Shown here piece by piece: positions 54,711 through 64,000 of a stretch of DNA of 64,000 nucleotides. A model generated the notes under the pieces. That model had not been told where the DNA came from. It worked only from the letters and a program-made list of their open reading frames with translations, and ran no database searches. Origin of the DNA: Elysia chlorotica (Eukaryota > Mollusca > Gastropoda > Plakobranchidae); NCBI GenBank assembly GCA_003991915.1, contig RQTK01000028.1:119903-183902 (forward strand), written 5' to 3'. The position numbers and the translations under genes were made by a program. Position 1 is the first letter of the stretch, and each line of letters begins with the position of its first letter.

Positions 54711-55089
54711 GTTTGTATTCCTGTTCTATATCATTTCGACTTTCTGCATCTTTGGAGAGATCAACAAAAAGGTTAGTACAATAAGAAGTAACCATCCGCC
54801 ATAACTGTCCTCTCGTTAACCCCCATAATCTTTTCGGGGGATGTGAATAATTGTGTTTGTTGGACCCATTATATCCCGCCAAACTGGAGAGCGGCTGTGG
54901 TCCCATGTTGCGTTATTGGTTCCGAGTTTCACGGGGATCAGGCTGGGAGAATGACCCAGTGTTTGGACTGTCGCTTGTGTTGGGAGGGAAGGGGAAGGGA
55001 CACATTCAGATACCTAAAGTGGTGGTCAAAGAAAATATGATGACGTTGTAAAACATAAAAACTCGCTCTACTTTTATAAATTAATTAAT

Positions 55090-55333
55090 CTTCTTCTTCT
55101 TCTTCTTCTTCTTCTTCTTCTTCTTCTTCTTCTTCTTCTTCTTCTTCTTCTTCTTCTTCTTCTTCTTCTTCTTCTTCTTCTTCTTCTTCTTCTTCTTCTT
55201 CTTCTTCTTCTTCTTCTTCTNNNNNNNNNNNNNNNNNNNNNNNNNNNNNNNNNNNNNTCTTCTTCTTCTTCTTCTTCTTCTTCTTCTTCTTCTTCTTCTT
55301 CTTCTTCTTCTTCTTCTTCTTCTTCTTCTTCTT
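55090..55333. repeat. (TTC)n microsatellite with a 37-N gap
   Basis: TTC repeats on both sides of N at 55221-55257, so the true tract length is unknown. Confidence 0.97.
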
Positions 55334-56480
55334 CGTCTCTACGAATGTCTATGTGTCTCTTTTTCCCTCTGATCCTTCTCTATACTTCTCTCCCTTGTAT
55401 TTATTGCTCAGTTTCTCTCTTTCCCATTTCTCAATAATTATTTTCCTTCCTTCTTCTATCATTCACACACCCTGCGTTTTTTTTTTTACATCGGTGTCAG
55501 CCAATACTGCGTTTTGTTCACACGTCCCTGTACACGAATGGAGCTCTTCCTACAACCCCCGTCTATCGCAGGCGGCGCCAGCGAGGGAGTAAACCCTAGG
55601 GGAAATACACAAAACAAAAACAACGTCTACTACTGCAGCAGTATTATAAAACAAACACGTAACATTGCTCTTTCAACACCATTTCTACCATCCTTTAAGT
55701 TATTCTTAGTCATGTAATTTTGCTCTGCATAATTATACATAAAATGAAAGTTTGTAAAAAAAATATCTCGTTTGCATCCCAAAATACATTCTACTTTGTG
55801 CTTTTTAATCATTCTGTATCAGATCAGAACTCGCGTACACCCTCGTTGGACAATGAACATTGTGTGTGACCACGTTACTCCATCTTCTAGTTTCAAATCA
55901 GTCTATACCGTACACTCTCTTCGAACAATGTAACTTCTGGGTGACGAAGTTACTTGACTCTCTAGTTTTCATTCACAATATTACCGATCCCACATTCCAT
56001 CTGCTTTCATGAGTTTTGTTACCTCAGACCTAAGTTTGGTTAGGATTCTCAGCGGATGGCCCGGACCCTGCCCTGCCCTTTGCCGAAGTATCCAGTGGAA
56101 TGATCGCTCCAGCCCTCGCCCCAGGGCTTCTAAGTACAAAGAGGAAGAAGGTGTACACGTCCGACTATGGCATCTAAATATTCGATCAGTTGGGCGCCTA
56201 AATCTAGTTTCTTATTGTAACTACTACATGACAGGCCAGATTGCACCGTGTGTCTGGGCTCCCCTGGCGTGGGCGGCCTCACACCCTGCCGTTTTACGGC
56301 CGGCCATCCAACACGGGACATAAAACCCAGACTGGGATCAGCGGCCTGGGATGGTCAGGGGCAAAAACTTCGGCCACGCTGGCTGACCAGATCGGAGTCC
56401 CACTGTTAATGTCCGCCCTGTCTGCGGGGTGCCTCTCTGCCCAATGTCTGACAATGTACACAAGGATTGTCAGCTAGCGT
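55334..56480. other. No gene seen
   Basis: Pyrimidine-rich at first, then mixed composition. The frames at 56009-56477 are short, unspliced and unrecognised. Confidence 0.4.
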
Positions 56481-56481
56481 C

Positions 56482-56869
56482 GCGTCAAGCTCGCTTCACC
56501 ATAGAGTCAAGCTCGCTTCACCATAGAGTCAAGCCCGCTTCACCATAGCGTCAAGCTCGCTTCACCATAGAGTCAAGCTCGCTTCACCATAGAGTCAAGC
56601 TCGCTTCACCATAGAGTCAAGCTCGCTTCACCATAGAGTCAAGCTCGCTTCACCATAGAGTCAAGCTCGCTTCACCATAGAGTCAAGCTCGCTTCACCAT
56701 AGAGTCAAGCTCGCTTCACCATAGAGTCAAGCTCGCTTCACCATAGAGTCCGGCCGCCTTGTAGCGTCAAGCTCGCTTCACCATAGAGTCAAGCTCGCTT
56801 CACCATAGAGTCCACACCATAGAGTCAAGCTCGCTTCACTATAGAGTCCGGCCGCCTTGTAGCGTCAAG
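56482..56869. repeat. 22-bp minisatellite with an interspersed variant unit
   Basis: The unit agtcaagctcgcttcaccat(ag) is repeated about 12 times without interruption to about 56748. A variant segment agtccggccgccttgtagcg follows, then more standard units, a short deletion and the variant again at the end. Units are almost identical. Confidence 0.95.
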
Positions 56870-57345
56870 AGTATCATCCACTGTTATTACATAATTATCT
56901 TTGCTTGCAAAACACTATTGGGCGAAATAGGCAGGACATTGCCACAACCACACACGGCAGTATGAATCTTTACGTTCCTTGCTGTCAACACAAGCACACA
57001 CACACACACACACACACACTGAGGCAGGGATCACTCATCTCTTCTTGCTGTAGTTTCCACATCCACTTGACCGAAGCTGCTGATACAATTACTTGGTTCT
57101 ATCACAGCGACGGCCAACGCGCATTACTATAGATAAAGTAAATGTAGCAACACAATAAATCTAGCACCTTCTACGGAGATCCTACTCATAGTCGAGCCTT
57201 CTTTTGGAATTGATTATAACTGTAAAAAGGCAGTCGACTATTGAACTAACACTGCAAGAAGATTCAAAGTTTATAAAAAATCACAATGTAATGCTTTCAA
57301 AGAAATCTACAAAGTTGTTCAAGAAAAGGACATCCCATGAATAAG
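56870..57345. other. No gene seen
   Basis: Contains (CA)n at about 56994-57020 only. Confidence 0.4.
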
Positions 57346-57349
57346 CACC

Positions 57350-57540
57350 TACTTCTCCCTCTCTTCCCTCTCCTCCCCTCTCTCTGTCTATCTCTGCCTC
57401 TGTCTGTCTGTCTGTCTCTCTCTCACTCTCTCTCTGTCTGCCTTTCTGTCTGTCTCTGTCTCTCTGTCTGCCTGTCTGTCTGTCTCTGTCTCTCTGTATG
57501 CCTGTCTGTCTGTCTTTCTCTGTCTTTCTCCCCCTATCTC
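57350..57540. repeat. CT/CTGT-rich simple sequence
   Basis: A mixed (CT)n and (CTGT)n tract. The frames over it are low-complexity. Confidence 0.9.
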
Positions 57541-57984
57541 TAATCGTTTTCGACCTTTTTGTCCAAAGCAGCAAACGCACACATAGACGGCAGTGGGTTT
57601 TCCCGGAAAGCGCCTGGCCGACGTGCTTGACAAAGTCTGACAAATACTTGTAGTTGTAGGCCCAACCACCTGTAGACTTGCTTAATGTGTCTGCGCAAGT
57701 CTGCGCCATGAGGCGTCCGAGCTTTTAATGCCCCAAGCCACTAACCTGGCCGTGTTGGAAATGTAATTTCCCAGTCAGACACTACTCAAATAGGCACGAG
57801 AGAGAAACGAGGATAAGAAACATGAAGAAATCGAGCTGCCTCCGAAGGACGGACTAAACAATTTAGGAATGAGAGGAACGCTATGGGATGGTTACGTAGG
57901 AAGAGAGAAAGAGATGAGGGAACAGAATTCAAACAGATGGATTGGTAGAATTAAGGATAAAAGGAAACATCTTTCAAATTTTAC

Positions 57985-58052
<68 letters not shown>
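57985..58052. repeat. (GA)n microsatellite
   Basis: An uninterrupted GA run of about 66 bp. Confidence 0.95.
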
Positions 58053-58056
<4 letters not shown>

Positions 58057-58394
58057 TCTTTTTTACTTAGATTAGAGTTGGGAAGTACGGCGGTAGTAGG
58101 GAGTAACGCAAAGGGCGCCATTTCCCACAAAACATATCAATCTGTCCGTCACACACTCTGTGGGGTGTCCAATAACTTGTGGAGAGGAGTCACTTCCCTT
58201 CCTTTTGCAGTTTAATCTTTGTGCACCCTGAAGTTAGATAGTACAGACCCATATACATAGCTTGGGGCAAATATTTACAACTACATCAAAATTAATAGAT
58301 AGACAGACAGATAGTTCGATAAAAAGGAATCACATATACATCAGTAAAGAGAAAAAAGGAATTAAAGAAAGAAAACGTGGAAGCTATCTAGATA

Positions 58395-58470
58395 GAGAGG
58401 AACAGTGAGGGACAGAGAGAGAGAGAAAAAGAGCGAGAGAGACAGAGACAGAGAGAGAGAGAGAAAGAGG

Positions 58471-58501
<31 letters not shown>

Positions 58502-58574
58502 GGAGAGAGAGAAAGAGGGAGAGAGAGGGAGAGAGAGGGGGAGAGAGAGAGGGGGAGAGAGGGAGAGAGGGGGA

Positions 58575-58610
<36 letters not shown>
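58395..58610. repeat. GA-rich tract
   Basis: (GA)n broken by GGG and AAA interruptions, about 215 bp. Confidence 0.9.
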
Positions 58611-58614
<4 letters not shown>

Positions 58615-60035
58615 ACAAAATGATTCCCACCGAGTTTGGATCCCTTTGAACTGTGTAAAAACCGAATCTTGACTGCGGGACGTGACGATATGTCTCCGCA
58701 GGGCTTGGACAGTCCGACCATTAACCAGAGATCAAGACTTGTCAGAGGGGATACAGGAGGGCGACGCCTTGTTTGGGTTATTCTGCGGCCAGCTTTCAAT
58801 ATTCCGTTTGTCTGGATAAATGTCCATAATTAATTCCATCCACTTTCATTAATCCTTGTTTCGACATTTGTAGTCTGATCTTGAACATTACCCAAAGCTT
58901 TGAAGGAGGAAACGATTTTTTTTCATCCTTTTACGAAGAGGAACACAGACCAATCGAATGTGCTGCGACTAAAACAATTTTATGTCAAGTTGTCGTTTAC
59001 CTAGACCAACGAGAAATTAGTTTAGCGTTTCGCGTCTTAAGTTTTAAGCTTATAATTTTTAAGACAACTAAACTTCTAGAAAAGAGAAATCCTCTTTGAC
59101 AAAGTGATCAATTAGTTACGCTGACCTTATCAGAGATGGCCTAAGATGATAGTGAGGATGACGATGTTTTTATCTGTGGTGCTACTGCTGCTGCTGCTGA
59201 TGATGATGATGTGATGATGATGTATAAATATCCCCAATAAGTCTGTTTTGGGACTCCTCATTGTTTATTATATTAAACATTCAGAATACCAAGATCTAGA
59301 GCGTGAAATCTTCTGAGAACTGGGAGACTTTAAACATCTTCAAACTCAGCATGTTTGATCATCAGTGGATAGCCAGTCCAATAATATTGACAAATTGCAT
59401 GTAACAGTGATCATAGCTCCCCTCTGGATAAAGCAAGCTGCAAGCTCAGTTAAGATTGGTCAAACCACTTTCTCAAAGTGTCCACACTAACCCTAGTTTT
59501 CTGTACGATAAGTTAATGCAGGAAGCCACGCAAGGGTCTGGGCGAGGATAGCCTCGGGCTAGGGCAGGGAAATGGTTTAGAGTTTAAGCAGACTATGAGA
59601 CTTTCTGGGGATAAAATTACTATTTGGAATTCCATAGCCATACAAAAGTAGTAAATGTCCGGACGAAAGTGTTGTGGATAATTCAACAGGCAATAGATGT
59701 CCCATTCTCCCCTGCGGAGTAATCCCGACAGAGACAGGCGAGCTTTAAGTCTGGGTCTGCTGTGGCTCTGTGGTAGGCTATGCGAGCTACACAGCCACTG
59801 ATGTCTAGTGGGCGCTATTAATAGAAATCTGTGTCGTCAGCTGATCAGAGTCACACCCCTTAGACAAGGGCTTTTCCGGCCACTCTTTGGCTTTGATTGA
59901 GCGCGGGTGAAGATTTTCTTACGTATCGTTTCGTTTTCGCCACGGCCCCTATTACTAAAAGGTCTCTACTTGGGAGTGTCTAGACAGCAATATGACGTTA
60001 CCCCGCGCGGACATCGTGTTGAGAACCCCAGCTGG
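58611..60035. other. No gene seen
   Basis: Mixed composition. Only a short gctgctgctgatgatgatga tract near 59190 stands out. Confidence 0.4.
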
Positions 60036-60161
60036 GTTTGGTTGGTTGGTTGGGTTTTAACGTCCAACGTCAGCAACTTATAGGCTATATCGTGGACGGG
60101 CCCCAAGACGGACGTCTGACAATTTTATGTGCTGCCACACACGAGATAGGGTGGGGATACC
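60036..60161 (-). mobile_element. SINE, truncated, running directly into a minisatellite
   Basis: Plus-strand order: ggttggttgggttttaacgt, ggacgggccccaagacggac, 'cacacgagatagggtgggg', ending at 'atacc'. The next base starts the 28-bp tandem repeat. Confidence 0.9.
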
Positions 60162-60453
60162 GTTTGGATGAACATTATACTCCATAAAGGTTTGGATGAA
60201 CATTATACTCTGGAAAGGTTTGGATGAACATTATACTCCATAAAGGTTTGGATGAACATTATACTCTGGAAAGGTTTGGATGAACATTATACTCCATAAA
60301 GGTTTGGATGAACATTATACTCCGGAAAGGTTTGGATGAACATTATATCCCGGAAATGTTTGGATGAACATTATACTCTGGAAAGGTTTGGATGAACATT
60401 ATACTCTTGAAATGTTTGGATGAACATTATACTCTGGAAAGGTTTGGATGAAC
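60162..60453. repeat. 28-bp minisatellite, about 10 copies
   Basis: The unit gtttggatgaacattatact plus 8 variable bases (ctggaaag or ccataaag). The two variants alternate in the first half, giving a 56-bp higher-order period. Confidence 0.95.
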
Positions 60454-60511
60454 AAACCTTTAAATTTGGGGAGGTAATATTAATTAATAATACTATTGTA
60501 CTATCTATATC

Positions 60512-60668
60512 ATTGTATTGTCCTGCCTTGAGAGTATGGCCATTTCTTTCGACACATGTGTTTCGAGCGGGATTGTTAGCTGCTATCTTCAGGTGTCTGG
60601 CTAACAAAGCTGCTCGAAACACATGTGTCGCAAGAAATGGCCATACTCTCAACGTAGGACAATACAGT
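60512..60668. repeat. Long hairpin (inverted repeat), about 57-bp arms
   Basis: The left arm 60512-60568 (attgtattgtcctgccttga ... tttcgagc) pairs with 60612-60668. The loop carries a further complementary pair (gattgttagc / gctaacaa). Few mismatches. Probably a small foldback/MITE element. Confidence 0.85.
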
Positions 60669-61227
60669 TCCCAAACCTCTAAACAACTATATATACATAT
60701 TTTTTTTCTAAAACTATAATCATTTTTTTGTTCGTTTTTGTTTTACTCACATGAAGAATTTTACTAGTGACAATACTAGCATAACATGGCAGTCTGACAT
60801 AAAAATGTCATTCATTAATGGTATAGAGTAAAGTTTTGACCTTATTTCGGGAGAAACTATTTATGTGTTTAAATGTGTCGCCTTAGGTTTTCTGGCAGTC
60901 AACTTTATACAAGGCATTAATTGGTAACAAATCTTGAAAACTGTTTCATAAATGATAGGAAAAATAGAGCATTTTAAAAACCTCCACAGCACCGCTTTGA
61001 ATATGCTAACATCTTTATTTTAAAAAGCTACTATTATTAACAGTAACCAACGCTTTTAATAACAAAAAAGTATCCAAGCAACTGAAGTCGTGACAACACA
61101 GGGAAAAGATCTAGAAAGAAAATTAAAAGAGAATCTGTATCGCCGCCATTAGCATGTGCTGCAATCGGAACTTGTTAATAACTTTTCTAATTTCTCATTT
61201 TGTTTTGTTTCTACTTCCATTACTCAA
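60669..61227. other. No gene seen
   Basis: AT-rich intergenic sequence. Confidence 0.4.
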
Positions 61228-61486
61228 GGGGGGCGCGGTGGCCCAGGGGTAGAACATCGGCTTCCGACGCAAAAGGTCCCGAGTTCGAATCCTGGCAAAT
61301 GCGTTCCCTACTGGTTGGGTCGGTGTCAGTATAATGTGACCGGCTGAGACAGGAGTCATGGTATCCCCGCCCTGTCTCGTGTGTGGCAGCATATTAAATT
61401 GTCAGACGTCCGTCTTGGGGCCCGTCCACAATATAGCATATCTAGTGCTGCTGTTGGACGATAAACCAACCCAACCAACCAACCAT
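61228..61486 (+). mobile_element. tRNA-derived SINE, full length
   Basis: The head is gggcgcggtggcccaggggt with 'cgagttcgaatcc', and the full body and tail end in (CCAA)n. Very close to 41018-41277, so recently active. Confidence 0.9.
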
Positions 61487-62235
61487 CCATTTCAGACAGC
61501 TCTTCTCTCTTGTCTTCAGACTATTTGGCCAAATTTTCAAGGAGCGGCGGGAAAGCTTTTTCCAACTCCCTGTCAAATCAAAGCGCGTTGGATTGACCAT
61601 TCTATGAACAAACTACTACTAATTAAGTTACTGTTGTGTAACTATTGGTATGCGAACGAACGCATATCAACTGAGATCAATCACGTGGTTTGCAGAAGTT
61701 GTGCTGTAAACACAAGTCAAGCATTTCGTTTTTCTTAATTTTTTTTTATACATTTCAAGTACCTATGTTTAGCGTCTGATCACCAAACTTTAGTTGAAGG
61801 CGAGCATAGTTATATGTATTAAAAAAAGAAAAAAACAACAACAACAACAAAATCAACAACAAAAAAAAAAAATCGAACATCAACAATAAAAAACAAACAG
61901 GTAAACCAAAGAATGTAGACATCTAAACCCCTGAAGCTACAACTGCTGAGATCATGTACCTCAACATCCAAGGTTTAATTGTGACCAAGCAAGGGAATTT
62001 AATTTAATCTCATTTTGAAATGTTTTCATGTGAAGTGTCGGACACAAATAGTGTAGCGATTAAACAGAACAATTTTAGTTTAATCTAGAGGGGTTCGTGC
62101 TTTCCACTGCGACCTCGCAACGCTCCAGAGACTTTTATGGTCCAACACCACCATCAGGGCCGCCAGCATAGGTAGGGATTTCCTATACATCCTCAACAAC
62201 AGTCATTGAAGCCTTGAGATTCGTGAAGATGGACA
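61487..62235. other. No gene seen
   Basis: A CAA-rich, A-rich tract lies at about 61825-61900. The rest is unremarkable. Confidence 0.4.
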
Positions 62236-62239
62236 ATTT

Positions 62240-62327
62240 GTTGGGAGAGAGGGAGGGGGAGAGAGAAAGAGGGAGCGGAAGAGAGACAGAGAGAGAGAGA
62301 GAAAGGCAGAGAGAGGGAAAGAAAGAG

Positions 62328-62402
<75 letters not shown>
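62240..62402. repeat. (GA)n tract
   Basis: Interrupted GA at first, then a perfect GA run from about 62331. Confidence 0.95.
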
Positions 62403-62405
<3 letters not shown>

Positions 62406-62439
62406 TGAAGAGTCCATCAATTAAATACTGCACGTAAAA

Positions 62440-62830
62440 GCCAATCGCAGCTGGTAGTGCTCTGGATTATGACTAGAGAGTCCGAAATCCATAGTTCGAT
62501 CCTAAACTGGTCACGATCCCTATAGGACTAAATTTAGAGGAGTGACTTTTTTCCCCTTGTTTTACATCTCCTAGATTTTTAAGTGTAAGAACCATACACG
62601 CCGTCGGGTCCTAAATATAAGGTCTAGCATTCTACGCACTTTTGCACATCAGACAATTGCATGATACCAGGACTCGAGTCTCAACCGGTCACATTTTACC
62701 CATACCGACCCAACCAGGGGAAAGTGAAATCCAACAAATAAATATTGAGCCCAATAGTGGGCTCGAACCTCGTACCTCCCGTTTGGGAGTCGAATGATGT
62801 ACTACTTGCGACAATTTACGGCCCCTCCCC
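62440..62830. repeat. Decayed SINE-like sequences
   Basis: A plus-strand tRNA-like head (agctggtagtgctctggatt ... 'agttcgatcc') lies near 62448-62515. A minus-strand piece follows (ctcaaccggtcacattttac ... 'cgacccaaccagggg', then 'gggctcgaacctcgtac') at 62670-62790. Confidence 0.5.
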
Positions 62831-62910
62831 CCAATAAAAAATTCTTGTAAAAACCTCAAGGATGTATAAACTTCTGCCCATGAGTAGAACCTTGGTCCGT
62901 GAAAACTCGA

Positions 62911-63123
<213 letters not shown>

Positions 63124-63803
63124 GTCAAAGTTCTCTTTTAGTCTCACCCATCCTTTTTTCTACCACCGCTCTCTCAGTCTCAGTAGTCAGCACTTGTCAT
63201 TACTAATATTTTTACACTCTCAATCGGCAATTATTGTCGTTCTAGACCTAATGACATTCTCTTAAACGTGTCATTGCGTCCTTGAAATAATTACCACAAA
63301 CTAGCTTCTCATGACACACGGTAACCATGGCACACATACGAAGATCCTGTTTGGTTAACGTACGCAAAGCGCTCCTCTTTGACCGATGTCTGATTCATAA
63401 TTATTTCATCCTGCCAGATTATACCGGTGGTGGACATTTTGGTTTGCTAAAATAAATTGCTAGTAGTAGAACCTTGGTCCGTGAAAACTCGATTGTTTTA
63501 TGTTGTTCAAATTCGATAAAAGAAACCGGATGAAAACTGTTGTTACTGCTTCTTTTGTATTGTTCAAATTCGATAAGAGAAACAAGATGGTTCGTGAAAA
63601 AGTCCTTAATAAAAGCTCGGTGAGGAAGGCTTTATTTACGGGTTATGTTTTGTGGTGTCTTTTCTCGGCGCATAAGGACCGGGCAGGTCCTACAGACTTA
63701 AGCGTTGTCAGTAAATGTTTGGTTCTTTCAGCTTGTGGGGAGGAACAGCGGGCGTGAAACTGTGGGTCACATTGGTACTTGTGGCTTTCCTCATTTCTTG
63801 GCA
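63124..63803. other. No gene seen; short direct repeats
   Basis: The phrase agtagaaccttggtccgtga (28 bp in all) at 63465 repeats 62883. The phrase 'ttgttcaaattcgata' occurs at about 63502 and 63559. The plus frame at 63500-63757 is unsupported. Confidence 0.45.
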
Positions 63804-64000
63804 GGTTGGTTAGTTGGTTGGGTTGGTTTAACGTCCAACAGCAGCACTATATAGGCTATATTGTGGACGGGCCCCAAGACGTACGTCTGATAATTTTATG
63901 TGCTGCCACACACGAGACAGGGCGGGGATACCATGACTCCTATCTCAGCCGGTCACATTTTACTGACACCGACCCAACGAGTAGGGAACGCAACAGCCAG
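63804..64000 (-). mobile_element. SINE, cut by the window end
   Basis: Plus-strand order: ggttgggttggtttaacgtc, ggacgggccccaagacgtac, gtctgataattttatgtgct, tcctatctcagccggtcaca, 'ccgacccaacgagtaggg', and the start of the head junction (aacgcaacagccag). Confidence 0.9.

Noticed and set aside
56482..56869. CRISPR array
   Set aside because: Units are contiguous with no spacers, and the genome is eukaryotic.
63500..63757. 85-residue plus-strand frame
   Set aside because: It begins in a short direct repeat and has no recognisable features.

Overview
The window looks like nuclear DNA from a mollusc, probably a gastropod. It is AT-rich, its genes are split by GT/AG introns, and it is loaded with di-, tri- and tetranucleotide microsatellites. 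It holds a dispersed tRNA-headed SINE family, mariner and non-LTR retroelement fragments, and two assembly gaps (676 and 37 N). Nothing resembles a bacterial operon, phage or CRISPR array. The species call is inference from this repeat style.

The solid genes are a head-to-head pair. On the minus strand (15418 down to 7934) six coding exons join, with all splice phases agreeing, into a 469-residue acidic, lysine/serine-rich protein with STI1/Hip-like (DP-type) helical segments. I do not recognise a named orthologue. On the plus strand (18689 to 35217) twenty coding exons join into a complete 574-residue copine: C2A, C2B, a von Willebrand A-like copine domain and a P/Q-rich tail. About 3.3 kb separates the two start codons. 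A third, less certain minus-strand gene starts at 46485 and shows two good exons (46485-46206, 45738-45655), with further phase-compatible exon candidates near 43.6 and 43.1 kb. A possible first exon lies at 3839-3662 (minus).

Region by region: 0-6.6 kb is repeats (a palindromic double mariner, a 173-bp direct repeat, SINE remnants, a LINE fragment, microsatellites). 6.6-15.4 kb is the STI1-like gene and its 3' flank. 15.4-18.7 kb is the shared upstream region. 18.7-39 kb is the copine gene and a long 3' region, with introns holding a LINE fragment, a diverged SINE and several internal duplications. 39-48 kb is intergenic with SINE copies, the gap, the third gene candidate and a LINE 3' fragment with an internal duplication. 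48-64 kb is almost gene-free: microsatellites, two minisatellites, a long hairpin and several SINE copies.

The most interesting observations concern the copine gene, where duplications inside introns have repeatedly copied or approached 3' splice sites. In intron 18 a 52-bp tandem repeat carries the exon-19 acceptor plus its first five exon bases, which makes four decoy acceptors that would lead straight to a stop codon. The mariner at 875-2281 has two long, nearly identical inverted arms and could give a hairpin transcript. I did not find a convincing new multi-gene system.
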